Below, in pieces: positions 46,388-60,300 of a stretch of 64,000 bases of DNA (the stretch's first letter is position 1; every line of letters starts with the position of its first letter). The DNA comes from Strongylocentrotus droebachiensis (Eukaryota; Echinodermata; Echinoidea; Camarodonta; Strongylocentrotidae): NCBI GenBank assembly GCA_035222895.1, contig JAVYIG010002377.1:162501-226500 (forward strand). The letters run 5' to 3'. The position numbers were made by a program, and so were the translations under genes. The notes under the pieces are model-generated. The model was not told the DNA's origin. It did no database searches and saw only the letters and a list, made by a program, of their open reading frames with translations.

Positions 46388-48223
46388 TATCATAAAAGTG
46401 AGTCTTAGGAATGGAATAATGTTGCTTTATTTGGTGCTAAAAATACCTGTCTTTAACTTCAAATGTTTTTCTCCTGGTACATATCAATAAGAGGAGGTGC
46501 TATTGCTGTTATCTATCTGTTCATTTTGTTTGGTGTTTCAAATGAAAGAAACTACCTTTACTCATAAGTATTTTATATATTCTTAAACAAAAACAGAACT
46601 GCAAAGTCTGCAATATATACAAAAGGATAGGCCTACTTTACCTCAAAATGCAAAAAGTAAAAAGACATGCTGACCCCAAAAATTTATCAAGTTCATGCTG
46701 CTGAAGGCAACAAAATAATAAATCTGGTAATTTTTTCACGAAACTGTCCTAAGTATAAGTTTGCCAACTGTGTGTTGACTTTCAAACATGCGTTTCAATG
46801 GGATGTTGGCAAACTTGTACTTCAAAAGGTTTCAGAAAACATTGATCAGGGTATCGCAAGTGGCTAAAACCAACAAACCTCTTTGGTTTTACAGGTTATG
46901 GTAAGACATAATTAAAAAGTATTTGGATGAATGGACGTTCAGTATTCCCAGCAAACTGAGATGAAGCCAAATTCATATATGACAATTTGCATCGAATTCT
47001 TTCAAAACAAAGTTAGAAAGGAAAAAAAACCTAGAAAGCAGTCCTCTTGCATGCAAAACGAACAAAAACAGGATATAACAAACCATGCATGACTTACAAA
47101 TTTTGCCAATTGGGGTTTGAAGTTTTTCACTTTTTGCAATACCCTATATCTTACATGTGCTTTCAAAGTATTACAAAATGCTGGTCATAAATTGTTTAGT
47201 TAGAAAACAAAATAGAGATCAAAATACATTCAATTACTATTTGCTACTTTCTTCACAAGAATAAATTTATACAAAATATAAAAGAATAATGTCATGAGTT
47301 GTTATTAGAGCATTTGAAATTTTTTCAAGAATAATTTATATTATAAAACATTATTATTAACACAGGAACTTATGCACATAAAAAATTCTATTATTTTGGC
47401 AACTTATAGTATTTGACAAGAAGAAAACTAATGTTGCGCAATGGATGGACGGTTTTGACTCGGAAAGTGCAAGTTAAAAGCAAACGATGGCTGACCATAT
47501 TCTCTCACTCTTGATTGGTATATGAAGTACATTGACAAAGTATAAGGAGTACAAATTTGTATCATGAAGTAGACAGAAAAAAATGTTGCTTGGTGGTTTA
47601 AATTAAGATTCCCACTATGAGATCATAACCATGATGGTGTTATTCTTTGTATTTCATTATTGGACCATCACAATTGGTTTTTACTTTAAAAGATATTAGA
47701 GTATGAAAATTAGGAAGAGAAGGATTTGGTTTTTCTATTTTTTATTTCATACATGAGTGATCTACATCCACATTTAAGGGGTGGAATACCCTGGTGACTG
47801 TTTTATAAATTAGTATCGCTTCGTATTTCATGAACCTACTGTGATTCAACTGGAATTTTGGAAGTATAATAACTGTGACATAATTCTGAAGTAAAGTTTT
47901 TCCCTCAATGCATGTATTAGATGAAATAGAATTACATGTAGATGAACATGACACACCTAGACAAATGATTTCAACAACAAATGAAAGTGCGCAGTTGGAT
48001 TAATTTTGTCATCAACAGACACCTAACAAATGAACAAATTCAACAACATTTTGGTCGTGAAATAGCTAGAAGATTCAAAGATGGATCCTTTCCTGGAAAT
48101 AATAGCAAAGTTTCTATGAATAATGGCACTTAAAATAATAATTGTCATTGCCCCCTCCCCTTCCAATAAATACTAGTAGTGTTAGTAATAAATAAAAGTA
48201 AGCAAGATGCATGGTTGAGCAGG
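46388..48223. other. ADAM17 3'-flanking region and probable 3' UTR
   Basis: 46751-46824 contains a short inverted pair (AAGTATAAGTTTGCCAAC and GTTGGCAAACTTGTACTT). No coding exon recognised. The ADAM17 3' UTR probably occupies the right-hand part down to about 47741. Confidence 0.45.
47741..47746 (-). terminator. ADAM17: Candidate ADAM17 poly(A) signal
   Basis: First AATAAA on the minus strand downstream of the stop, about 480 bp away. Plausible but unproven. Confidence 0.4.
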
Positions 48224-48313
48224 TCAAAGCACAGTCTCTTTCTCCATATACTCAGAGGGGGGTTTGTACCTTCTAACGCGAAGCTTGTCCTCTGGTAGAA
48301 TCCGTTCTTGGTT
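48224..48313 (-). CDS. ADAM17: ADAM17 exon t (terminal, C-terminal tail)
   Basis: 30 codons with TGA at 48224-48226, acceptor CCACAG. Encodes [20 protein letters not shown] and EYMEKETVL. The end fits a class I PDZ ligand (T at -2, L at 0); human ends ETEC. Confidence 0.8.
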   Translation of the reverse strand, partial: NQERILPEDKLRVRRYKPPSEYMEKETVL

Positions 48314-51300
48314 CTGTGGGAGAAAGAGATGAATGATGTTACTATCAGTGATGGTGGTGATGATGATGGTGGTGGTGGTGGTGGTGGTGGTGGTGGTGGT
48401 GGTGGTGGTGGTGGTGGTGGTGGTGGTGGTAGTGATGGTAGTTATGGTGGTGGTTGTAGTGGTGATGGTGAGGATAATGGTGGTGGGGAATGATTATAGT
48501 GGCGAAGTTGATGGTAATGTGAAGATGACAATGATGATGATGATGATGGTAGCAATGATGATGATGATGATGGTGATGGAGATAATGAAGATGATGATGA
48601 TGGTGGTGATGATGATGATGGTAATGATGATGATGATGGTGATGATTGTGACGATGGTGGAGATAATGAAGGTGATGATGATGATGATAATGACGATGAA
48701 GATCAAAAATAATGATGATGATTATGTAATATATATCAATTAGACACAGTTTATAACAATAATAATGTAGACACAATGTAACATAGACACAATGTAACAT
48801 AGACAAATTAAAACAAATACAAATAATATAAAAATGATAAAACATAAGGATGAAAATAGTTGTTATAATGAGTGCAGAACTGCAGATCATCAACTAGTTG
48901 ACATCAGGAAGCAAAAGCGAGCATCATCATTCCAAGGGGTAGTACTTGCACATGTGTGTACTGAGTGAGCCATTCTAAACGACTACTTTCTTTGTACAAC
49001 ATGTGAATGTGTGTATAGCTGCGTAACTCACACATAGCCTATACTGTATGCTCTACATTCCTTCAGCATCTAATGTAAGAATAGAATTAGTGTATTGGTT
49101 ATTATAACAACGTTCCACTTTATTAGATGAGTGTATGATTGTATTCATCATTGTTTGGACTTACCGCTGGGTGCAGCCATGTGTCAATCTGTTTGAGCTC
49201 CCTGGCCCTTTTCTTGTCCTGCAGAGGGAGTACATGTAGATAAAATATGGACCACACAGGTTTAAATAAATACTTCAGGGGACAGAGGCAGTATTCTATT
49301 GTGATAAATGACCTGATACATACAAATAACAATAATGATAGTAAAATTGTTATTAACAATAATTGATGCCTCTGTTGATCTATAATAACATGTGATATGC
49401 ATGGAAGGATGCAATTACCAACAATCAATTAACATATCCATGTCATACCTCTGACACCATATTTGGTGGCAGAGGTGTTTTTTCTTCCTGAAATGAACTC
49501 ATTTCAGACTTGAAATAATATCTGGAGCTTCCACATCACCGATGTGTAAATACAAGCAAAGCCAAAGACTGCTTATATCCATGAGGTCAGTGTAAATTAC
49601 ACCTATGAGTATCCTGTAAGCCTACTTATTATTATTATTATTATTATTATTATTTTGTATTCGGCCAAAACAAAGAAAATGAGTGAATACAAAACAAGGG
49701 TACATCTGGAAAAGAGTCACATGGATGCCAGGAAAAGAAAAAGATTAACTAAATAACTATAACCCAGAGCTGGCAACCTTGTGCGACCAAAAAAAGGAAT
49801 CATGATGGCAAAAAAAAGGAATTCATAAAAACGAAACTTACAACCACGCGCGACACACTTCCAATGTAGAAATGTTCATTCATCATGCTGTTTCTTCCGT
49901 ATAAGCAGGTATTTTGTGTGTGGTTATTTTGGTATTATCGGCATTTCATTCTTTTTGAGAATATTTTTCTCTTCAAGTACCGGTATGTTTTAAAATTAGT
50001 GTTCTATTGAATCTGTGATCAAATCACCATTTTAGGGCAGTTGTTTGACGTGCGGTATGTAAAAAAATATTTAAAAAAAACAAACAAAAACAACCAAAAA
50101 AAAAGAACAAAAAAAACGTATTTTATGAAGAAAAAACGTTACCGTAATTTGGAGGAAAAAACGGGATAATTCCGGCAAAAACGGAATGGTTGGCAGCTCT
50201 GATAACCCGATAATTATAATCCATGTGACTTTACAGTATGATATCAACTAAGTTGGAACTAAAGAAGTTTGACATATTGATTTCCAGCCTTAACACCACT
50301 GTAAATAAGATTTATAGAAGACATCAATCTTGAAAGCTTAACTTTGTGAGGAGTGAAAATATTTTATTTATTTGGCATTTTCCTAGAAATATAACAATGT
50401 GATTACAAAATTAGAATGACAAAAATTATACAAATATAACTTTTTGTAACAACTTATCCATGGCACATTCGAGTAGAATTCAATGTTTGAATGGATAGGA
50501 ACTCACCACATAGTGAATCAAACAGCTACATGGGATCCAGATGAGAAGAGAGATAATCAGCGTAGCTCCTACTACATTATCTTTGATGATACGACCTGAA
50601 GAATAACAAGAAAACAAACATCAAAATAGTCTATACCTGGTAATGATCCTGCAATTTACTTACATAATGCATGGGTTAACTAAACAAATTATATTTGCTA
50701 TGAACAATTTAAATAGTCAATACAAAAGTTTGGCCTCCTAATCCATGCTTCATGTTATGACTTCAAGTTTTGACTAATCAGAAGCAAAAACAGACGATAG
50801 AATGTACCAACACATTGAATGGAGTAAGATATTAGAAATTAACGTGCCTTTTTATCCATCAAAATGAAAAATCATATGCACATTTCCTGCTTGGGTTAAG
50901 AATTTCTCAATTTTTATCAATCCCACTTCTTCATATTGTGTCATTATGTTTGGTCAACTAGTGATTAAAGGGATCTGGTAACTTTGTCTCAGATTCTGGA
51001 ACAAAACCCTGGATTTAGCTCATGCTGCAATGATAATCATAAACTTTTAGGTCAGTCAGGAACCCCATGACTTTTACAAGCCGATTGCCTGTCTGATTAT
51101 CAAGATATTTGTGATTGGAAATCGAAGCCAAATTTTGCGTTTTCTTAATGGTTTTCATAACACTACAGTCTATTGGGGAAAACGAGTATGGTAAATCCGG
51201 TCACTCAAAGATTTTTACTTTTTTGAGGCACTTCTTGATCATTTTGAAGCGCAATTTCTTTAGGGCTTCAATATTACACCATATCACAGACACTGATAAC

Positions 51301-54300
51301 ACGTAGGGCCATGCATCTCAGATTTAACAATGTTAAACGATGCCTTTAAAGAAAACATTCCATTCTATTTACTAAGAATTACAAAATTAGCATAATGTTA
51401 AGAATACTCACCCACTGTGCTGATGGTGAATCCTTCAAATACATCAAAGAATCTGGCGATTAGATCCTGCGTCCGACCCTCACAATGGCCCTACAACAAC
51501 AAGCACATATTTTTTAAAGGGGAATTCTAATGGGAAATGCAATCTTTTAGCCTTACTGTAAACACCACAATAAATCATGATATTCGAACATGAGATCTGT
51601 GAGTCTTTCCCTAATTCCAAATACTATTACTACTACTTCTAATAATAATAATAGTACTTTCAAATAACTATGTGCTTGTAAAGGGCTTTGGACATTACTA
51701 CCTGGCATTAGTCTTTGCAACTGTTATCAACACACAATGCATTCAAGGAATAAATCCTACAGGTACTAACCTTCTACAAGGATGGAATTGTACATGTATA
51801 TTAATGTCTCATCAAAGATTATCGTTGCAGTACCAGGGATTGAATCAAAAATCTTTACTCCCCCAGTAAAATTCTTAAAGCACTTGACCGCGACACATTT
51901 ATAGAGTAGCATTCATACACCAGACACACCAAAAAGACTGACACCAGACCGACACCAGACCAACACCTGACCAGATAAATTACATTGCCCAGCATAGCCA
52001 AGAAGCAGTCTGTTTGGAGTCGGTTTGAGTTTGGTCTGACAGTGTGACTGAGTTCTAACCTTACCTGTACGCAGCCGCCTATTTCACATGGTTTACCATC
52101 TGGGACTGGCATCGCCATTTGAGTGTGGCGGTCCAGAAATGGCTCACATGGTCCGTTTGGTTCAAACACACAGCAGAAGTAACATGATTGCTCCACTGGG
52201 CATATACAAAACAAACAAAAAGATTCATTTAAAATGGTCAGCACCCCAGGAAATTGGAAGATTCTCACCCTTTCCAGTAGGTTTCTACCCCGCCCATTAA
52301 CTTGACAGCATAAACATTTGACTAGTATCATCTAGTTTTCTCTTCCTCAAAAATAGAGAGGCACTTTCTTTCTGAAATATATTCTTAACAAATATCTTAT
52401 GCTCACTTTAACAATGACATAAAAATCAGTCCAACAACTATTAGGAATGTCATCTCGGTATTACTGTAGGACAATAAGTTCCCTTTTTTGTGGTCAATAC
52501 ATGTATTTAATTCTAGGTATCACATACCAACATGCATAAAATATGATAAAAGGGGCAAGATACATGTCCATGTTTGTCAGGAAACAATCATCGATCATTA
52601 TTCATATACTGTAATATAAGAAATAATATCCCTTATCGTAAGATTATTAGTACTAGTTGATGTTCCTTCGATGCAAATAGTTTCAGCTAGATCCTCGAGT
52701 GTCATTGTATATTTGTATAATACCCCAAAGGACTGCTGCATGCCTACTTACATGGAGAGCAGATGCATGATCTGTAATTATTGACTTCACAGAACGCCAT
52801 GCACACCCCTCCAACACATGTTCCACTGTAATGGAAAGAAGAGAAGAGTTACTATAGCATACATAGCTAACCAGTCACCTAACACACACTTTTGTTTCAA
52901 CATGTTGCTAGCATTGAGAGGGGGGGGGGGGGGGGGACCCTCAAGATAGCTTACTACAAGAATGATATTTTCTATCACATCTGTATTTTGTTATTATGAA
53001 CAAAATATGTACAATTGATCCACAGTGATGAAAAAATATTTCACACAGGCTTTATGCACAAGAGTTACATGCAATTGCTATCTGGGGTACCTTACCCAGA
53101 GATTACAGATACTATACACTGTTTATGACATCATGGACAATGGGATTTGTACATATAATATTAGCAATAATAAATAATAACAAAGTTGATATAAAAGTTT
53201 CTAAGCGTTTTACATCAATTTTTCAAAACGATCAAATGTATCTTTGCATAATTAAATTAACAAAGGAAGTAGTAAGCAATATCAGACAAAACATAAGGGC
53301 CCAAATTCACAAAGGAGGTTTGTCGACAAACCGAGGTTTATGTGCGTCATACGACGCGTTTTACGCGTTTTTACAAACCTGGTTTGTAAAGAACAAAAGG
53401 AGGTTTGGCGAAACAAAAGGAGGTTTGAGCTCAAACCTTGGTCTGAGCTCAAACCTTGCTTTGTGAATTCGGGCCAAAGAGTGGACAATAAGAAAGAAAA
53501 CAAAAGTTGATAAAATACTACATGTAATACATTCTTAGAACTACCATACTCAGACAAAACATAACGAAAGACAATAATGAGGCAAAGAAAATTTATAATG
53601 GAACTTACAAATTCAGAGCTTTATATTCTTCTACAATGTTTCATTATGCATTAGCAAAAGGCACCCTTCTTGGTAACTGGATGACAAACATATGTAGGTC
53701 TGTGCTCACAAAACTTCTAAATCAGGGATCTTTGCAGCAGGCCATGCCCTACATAGTACTATGATACAGTCAAACCTACTTTAGTGACCACCTGTCTACA
53801 AAGACCACTTTTTGTGTTTCCCTTGGGCGGTCGCTATCGACAGGTTTGACTGTATATGTCTTGCTGGGAACCAAAAGGGCATAACTCACATGCCTCTACA
53901 TGGAATGATTGCCTTTTGGTTCTCAGCAGGCAATATATTCTGAAGAACGTTATTTGAGACCCAATGGCTCAGTGGAAGAGCAGTGGTCTCGTAACCAGGA
54001 GGTCCCGGGTTCGAAACCAACTTGATGCGCTAGTGCCCTTTTGGTAAGGCATTAGTCCTAATTACCAAGTCCCTCGGAAAGGACTGAAAGCCATCAGTCC
54101 CCTGGTTGCTTACTGACAAGCATACACGTGCTTTCTTAGCAGTTAGGTCAAACCAATCTTGAACCTTAAAGACTACTCACTTGTCAATGCATCCTGTTCC
54201 GTCCCTCAGATCAGGAGGAGATGGGCACCGAATGTCCCTTCCTGTACAGTAAGACTTGGACTTGCAGTATGCATTCTGTTCTGTAGCATCACTGCATACT

Positions 54301-57300
54301 TTGGAGGGTGGTGCATAATAGCAGTTCTCACAGCATACAGAGTTCTTGTCACTGATGAATGAACATATAAAGATAAGGGAATGTCCAGTGAGGAAAAAGA
54401 CTAGGAAACCATGCAAGATTTGTTGGCCCAATTCTTTATAAATATCGACATCAGGTGTTAATCTTAGTAATAATAATAATAATAATAATATTAAATATAT
54501 ATAGCGCAGCTTTTATACAAAATATATTCAGCTGCGCTGGTTAAGAGCTCCTTTTTACTAAATTCTACAAAATAAGATCTCTCAGTTGAACAAATAAGTT
54601 TTTTAATTGGATTTGAAAACATTGAGAGATGGAGTGCTTCGTATTTCTATTGGCAAGCTATTCCATAGTTTGGGGGCAGCAATAGCAAAAGATCCAAGTC
54701 TTAAACTTACTATTAAAAAAAGGAAAACAGAAATTAAATATTCATTACATCAGCATTTTGTTAGAAGCGACCTTGTTATATATCTTGTACACACAATGAG
54801 GTAAAGTTAGAGTGGCAATAGAAGAGAAGGCAATGATTTAAACATTTTTGAGCAGTTCTGACAATGACTTCATTGACAGACACGCACTTGACCACAGCAC
54901 CTCTACCAAGTAATGCAGTACATTGTAAGAAAACAATATCAAACATGCTATAAACTGAGAATACCGGTACTTGGACGTTACCATGATCCCTGCTTATGAA
55001 AATTGCAACTTTTTAACCATCAAGTAAATTGAATTGAAGTGTAGGAATACAAAACATGGTCAGTGATATGAACTAAATAGTGTAATACAGTAATCTTCGT
55101 TCCAGTGTAGACCCATTTCAAAGAATAAGAGCATCCCCATGAATTACAAAGACAGTTACATAAAGAAGACAAGGTATAGATGATCCTCATTGCACATACC
55201 TGCAGAGTTTGCCTGGTTTGAGCCTGCAGTTAGCTGTACAGCATTGATCAGGGTTATTGTTATCCACAATGCCTACATCACACTGCTCTTCTTGTTCTAG
55301 ACGGTAGTTGCCACACAGTGATGTCTGAGATGGCTCTGCAGGGAGAAGATAACAAACAACCATAAACCATGGCATGTTCTCAATGCCTCTGAAAAGTAAC
55401 CCGAGGTAAAAAGAGGTGGACTTGAAGGGTGGACCTCTCACACTTTGTTTCCTACAAGCTTATCATGCCACAAAAGTGCTGATACAGAACAGGTCCATTT
55501 TCTATCCTTTATCCTCCTCCTCCCGCCCCCCCCCCCTCCTCCTCCCCCCCCCCCCCTCCTCCTCCCCCCCCCCCCCCTCCTCACCCCCCTCCTCCTCCTC
55601 CCCCCCCTCCTCCTCCTCCCCCCTCCTCCTCCTCCTCCCTCTCCCCTCCCCCTCCCCCTCCCCCTCCCCCTCCCCCTCCCCCTCCCCCTCCCCCTCCCGA
55701 GTTAATCTAGACCCATTTTTTCTGGTTATAGCTTTCAAAACTAATTCATTAAGGGTGAACTGATTGCTTAATTGACTAACTTGATGTTAAAAAAAAGACA
55801 TTGTCACAAAATTCATGACCGTGACCAACACTGTATTACTTTAACAAAGATTGTACAAAAATTGTATTTCAGCCAGGCATTTTGTGTTATCTGGGATGCT
55901 TACCGACAAAGCAGCGAGCAGATTTTTCCCTCAGTACTGGTGAAATCAGCCTCTTACTGCAAATTGAGAATTTCTGTCATCATAAAGAAAGGAGGTATTA
56001 CAGTATTCTGGTATCGTGGATTGCAGTTAAAGTACTTGTGCTACATATTGGATATCCTAGGAAAATATGAAGTAACTGTTCCTTTATATTTACGCATGAG
56101 AGGACATAAATGTGCAGTAAAAATGAAAAAGAAAAGACAAATAAATTCATTGAATCCCCTAACTTTACTGAACAATATATATACACATTTTTGTGGTTTG
56201 CTTAACCCCTTCCAAGACTTGGGCAGCCAATCCCCCCCCCCCCCCCCCCCATGAATGTTACTTAGCATTGAACAATGTGTTTTGACTTAGAACACCCACT
56301 TTTTTCTGAAACAAACAAAAAAAGTTCCTTCAATGTGTAATAAGTGCTATAAGTCAAAATGGTTTCTTGACAGTTCACTTATTACTAAATAAATGCTTTT
56401 GGTTTTTTACTCAACCTTTCACTAATTTGTTTCTCTCATTTCCAGCTTTCATCAAACCAACTTTAATAATATCAGGGTAAACTTCCCCTTTAATGGCTCG
56501 TTCACATACAATGTTGCAAACCCTGCAGGTTTTATTTTTCCTTTTCTTTATCTTTTTTTTTATTTGTAATTGAATGGCTAGTGGGGGTGAACAAAAAGTA
56601 GCTCCAAGTAAAAAAGGACCTCTGCATACTGACTCGTGTGTCCATTATAATCAACAAGAAACCTGAACCACATAATCCTTATAACATTTTAACTTTGCCC
56701 TGGCATATTGAAGGAGGTTTTGAAAATCTCACCCTGTTATTGTCATAAGAACCGGTCACAGAGGCAGGGTACATGAGAAAGTTTCCACCACGGGAGTTTC
56801 CTGGGGCACACTCATCTCCCTCATTACCAGGATCGTGCTCACTGCCAAAGTTATGACCCAACTCTGTGTGGAAAAAAAGACATACTGAATACAAAGAGGC
56901 TCTCCACTAATGGGACAATATTATTTCAAGGCTGGATCAATGAATTACCACAACTTGCATAAAATGATATCCCATAAGTAATTACACTGAATGTAGAACT
57001 GGTATTTTTCATAATACCCAGTACTTTTTATGGCTCATGAATGTATTTTAATCATCATATTGATACATAAACTGAATAGAATGCAATCTGATGTTTTTGA
57101 TATATTTGGAGAAGAAAACAAAACAACTTTGTAGCAGAAGATTTGTCTCATTACCATTACACTGCATGTGGTATTTTGTATTTTACCAGTAATATAATAG
57201 TGTTTATTATTTGTATTTACATTTGTCCGTCAACAACAGTACAACTCACCATGAGCAGTCACTAAGTCTGCTTCTTCCGTTAATACACGGCGCCCCCAAT

Positions 57301-60300
57301 TGACGGTTGTGGTTAAGCCTGTGTTCAGGTACTGTCGCTTCCCATTGCCAGCATAATATACTGTAACAACAAGAAAATGTTTAGGGTTATAAGGTTATTT
57401 GCATCAACACTATTAAATATAAAGAAAACAATCAATGGACAATTGCGTAAATAGCTACCCCCAAAAAATCTATCTTGTTTCTTGTTAGTTGAATTAAGCA
57501 TTATATATTTTAACAATAAAAGGTAGATCTAATGAGTCTTATTTGGATATATACAGATTTGACTGTAATTCCTTTTTTCTTTCACTTTTAATTTGTACCT
57601 TTAATATGTCAGAGACAGGGTAATATGCAGTTTGCTGCATGGTTTTTAAAAAGGTGCAAGTAAAATAATGACCAAAACAGACAAGTAATCATAGAATAAA
57701 TTTTAAGTGTAAAGGAAATACAAAGTGCACTGACTCTGACATCCGCATAACCCACTCAAGCACTGCAAGTTTGATTCACCTGATGTACATATGCCTCCTA
57801 CAGCGTTGCTTCTTGGAGTGCCTATGTATGCAAGACCTAGGACACCATTGGAGAAGTCTTGATAGGTGAAGAGATGTGCTAAGCAGAATGCACTGTGATC
57901 CTCTTTACTGTATACCTGCAGAAAGAACATGATAGCTACCGTTAGGCATTCATCAAGCAAAGTAGTGTGACTTAGCCCTGGGGGTGTTTCACAAAGCCTT
58001 TTATCAATGACAAATGACAACTAGCTTACAACAAAAACTGTCATTTGTCACTGATGACAAGTTTTGTGAAACACCCTCCAGGAAAGCTCCAGACAGAGCA
58101 CTGGTAAACTAAACAAGAGCTTTGGTAATACAAAATAAGCACTGTGACAATCCCCAACTGATCCTTGAAATGGGGGGGGGGGGGGAGATGATGGTGGGGA
58201 ATGAAAATGAATTGAAGAAGGCTGTGTAGCTGGAAAGATAGAGATACAGTCTTGGAAATGAAGTAAGGGGTAACCTAAGTACAAGAATGTGCACTTGTGT
58301 GTATTCATCCTGAAGTACGTTGTTCCAAGTCTAGGACATACCACTTTATCTTCTAAAGCTGACATGTCAGCATCCATGTATTTAATGAGCTCTGTTAAAA
58401 CTCTTTGGTTTGTACCACTGAACTCAAACAATCTGGATAGCCAGCGCAAAAGGTAACCTTTGCATGCAAGACTGTGTTACACCCTGACATGCACATGTGT
58501 GTAGTGTGAAAAGCCAACCACCTTCAGATGAAATCGCCGTAGAGCATGTATTATGTGTGCATTCAATGCGTGCATGCATATTTGCGCTCATATTCATCAT
58601 TCTTTGAGGGTCTGAAATTTGTAATAATCACAAATTTGAAATAGTTGGCAGCTATGTATGTAGTGATCAATTCAATACTGTAGAAAATCCTTGTGCTATA
58701 CAGTGCGTCCCAGAAAAAACTAAACCAAGAATTATCAATGTTTTATAACTTAATCACAATTATAATTAATAAATTACACATATTTGTAAAGCTTAGATCC
58801 TCCTCTTTCATTTGATGCAACTCATATGATGTATATTTCATGCATGAGTGATTAAAAACAATTTGAAGAGAGGGAACCAAAATGTCATTTGGCGGGCGGT
58901 ATCTGAATTTCAAAGAGAAAATCACATTAGCTTTTAATCACTCATGCTTGAAATATGCATCATATGAGTTGCACAAAATGAAAGAGGAGGATCTAATCTT
59001 TACAGATATGTGTCATTTATTAATTATAATTGTAATTAAGTTATGTTAAAACATTGATAATTCTCAGTTTTGTTTTTTCTGGGACGCACTGTATAACTTG
59101 AGATTCTACTCCTAAAGGAGAGGATGGTAGTAATGTTGTACTAAACACAACCTCACCTCCAAAAGTTCCTGCACACCCCAAGGCTCGCTGTCTCGATTAA
59201 CGTTGTAGTTATCTGCCGATGTTGGCGAGGGATTCTGGTGTATGACAATCTTCATGTAGGGCAAACACACAAAAGAATGAGAGATTATCAATTATAATAA
59301 TAATAATAATACTCAGTTCTTATATAGCGCTTATTACACTCATTAAGCGCTTCCAAACTTGGAGATTATTACCCTGGCTTTAGCTGTGCTGCCATTACGG
59401 CGCTCTAGCATTTCAAAGAATTAATTCCTGCCAGGTACCCATTTACATCACCTGGGTTGAGTGTGGCAAATGTAGATCAATGTCTTGCCAAAGGACATTA
59501 GTGCCGCGGTGGGTCTCGAACCGCGGACCTTGCGATCCACAGTCCGGCGACTTAACCACTTGACCACAGCACCTCTACCAACTAATGCAGTACATTGTAA
59601 GAAAACAATATCAAACATGCTATAAACTGAGAATACCGGTACTTGGACGTTACCATGATCCCTGCTTATGAAAATTGCAACTTTTTAACCATCAAGTAAA
59701 TTGAATTGAAGTGTAGGAATACAAAACATGCTCAGTGATATGAACTAAATAGTGTAATACAGTAATCTCTTTGGGTACATAATACTTTCATTTGTATATT
59801 CTGCTGCCTCATACAAGATGAGATATATCACAAATAGCAGTGTCCATGTATGCTTTGGTAATACAGTAAAACCTGTAAATTCGCTAACGGGAGACAAATT
59901 TGTGGTCTGCTATATGCATGTAGGTGATTACTAAAGCAGGTTTCACTCTACAATGAGTGCACATGAAACTGTTGTAAATTGACTGATCCTGTCATAAATT
60001 CAAATATAAAGTGAAAAAAATACTCAACAATAATACTTTAGTGCGGTAAGAAATCAGAGAAAGAGAGACACTGGGTCTGTCAACTATCATCTTAGCTTTA
60101 GCTACACTGCCCTTCTTATGCATTACCTTTTTGATTTGGAACTGAAAGCCTGAATATCCTGGTTCCCATTCAGTCGTCTTGTAGATGACATCAACCCTGT
60201 CAACCAGGCTTACCTGAGAGAGAGATAGAGAGACATGGAGAGAAGGAAAAGGAAATAAAGCAGATGCCAGTGGATGATTGGGATAAAAACAACTCACAAA

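Noticed and set aside
48333..48893. Long frames of poly-Val, poly-Gly or poly-His
   Set aside because: They are translations of GGT/GAT microsatellites inside an ADAM17 intron.
55416..55763. Pro- and Leu-rich or Gly/Glu-rich frames
   Set aside because: Produced by the C/CCT repeat; no start, splice or domain evidence.
55772..56254. 160-codon plus-strand frame
   Set aside because: Antisense to ADAM17 exon l, no recognisable motif, ends in a poly-C tract.
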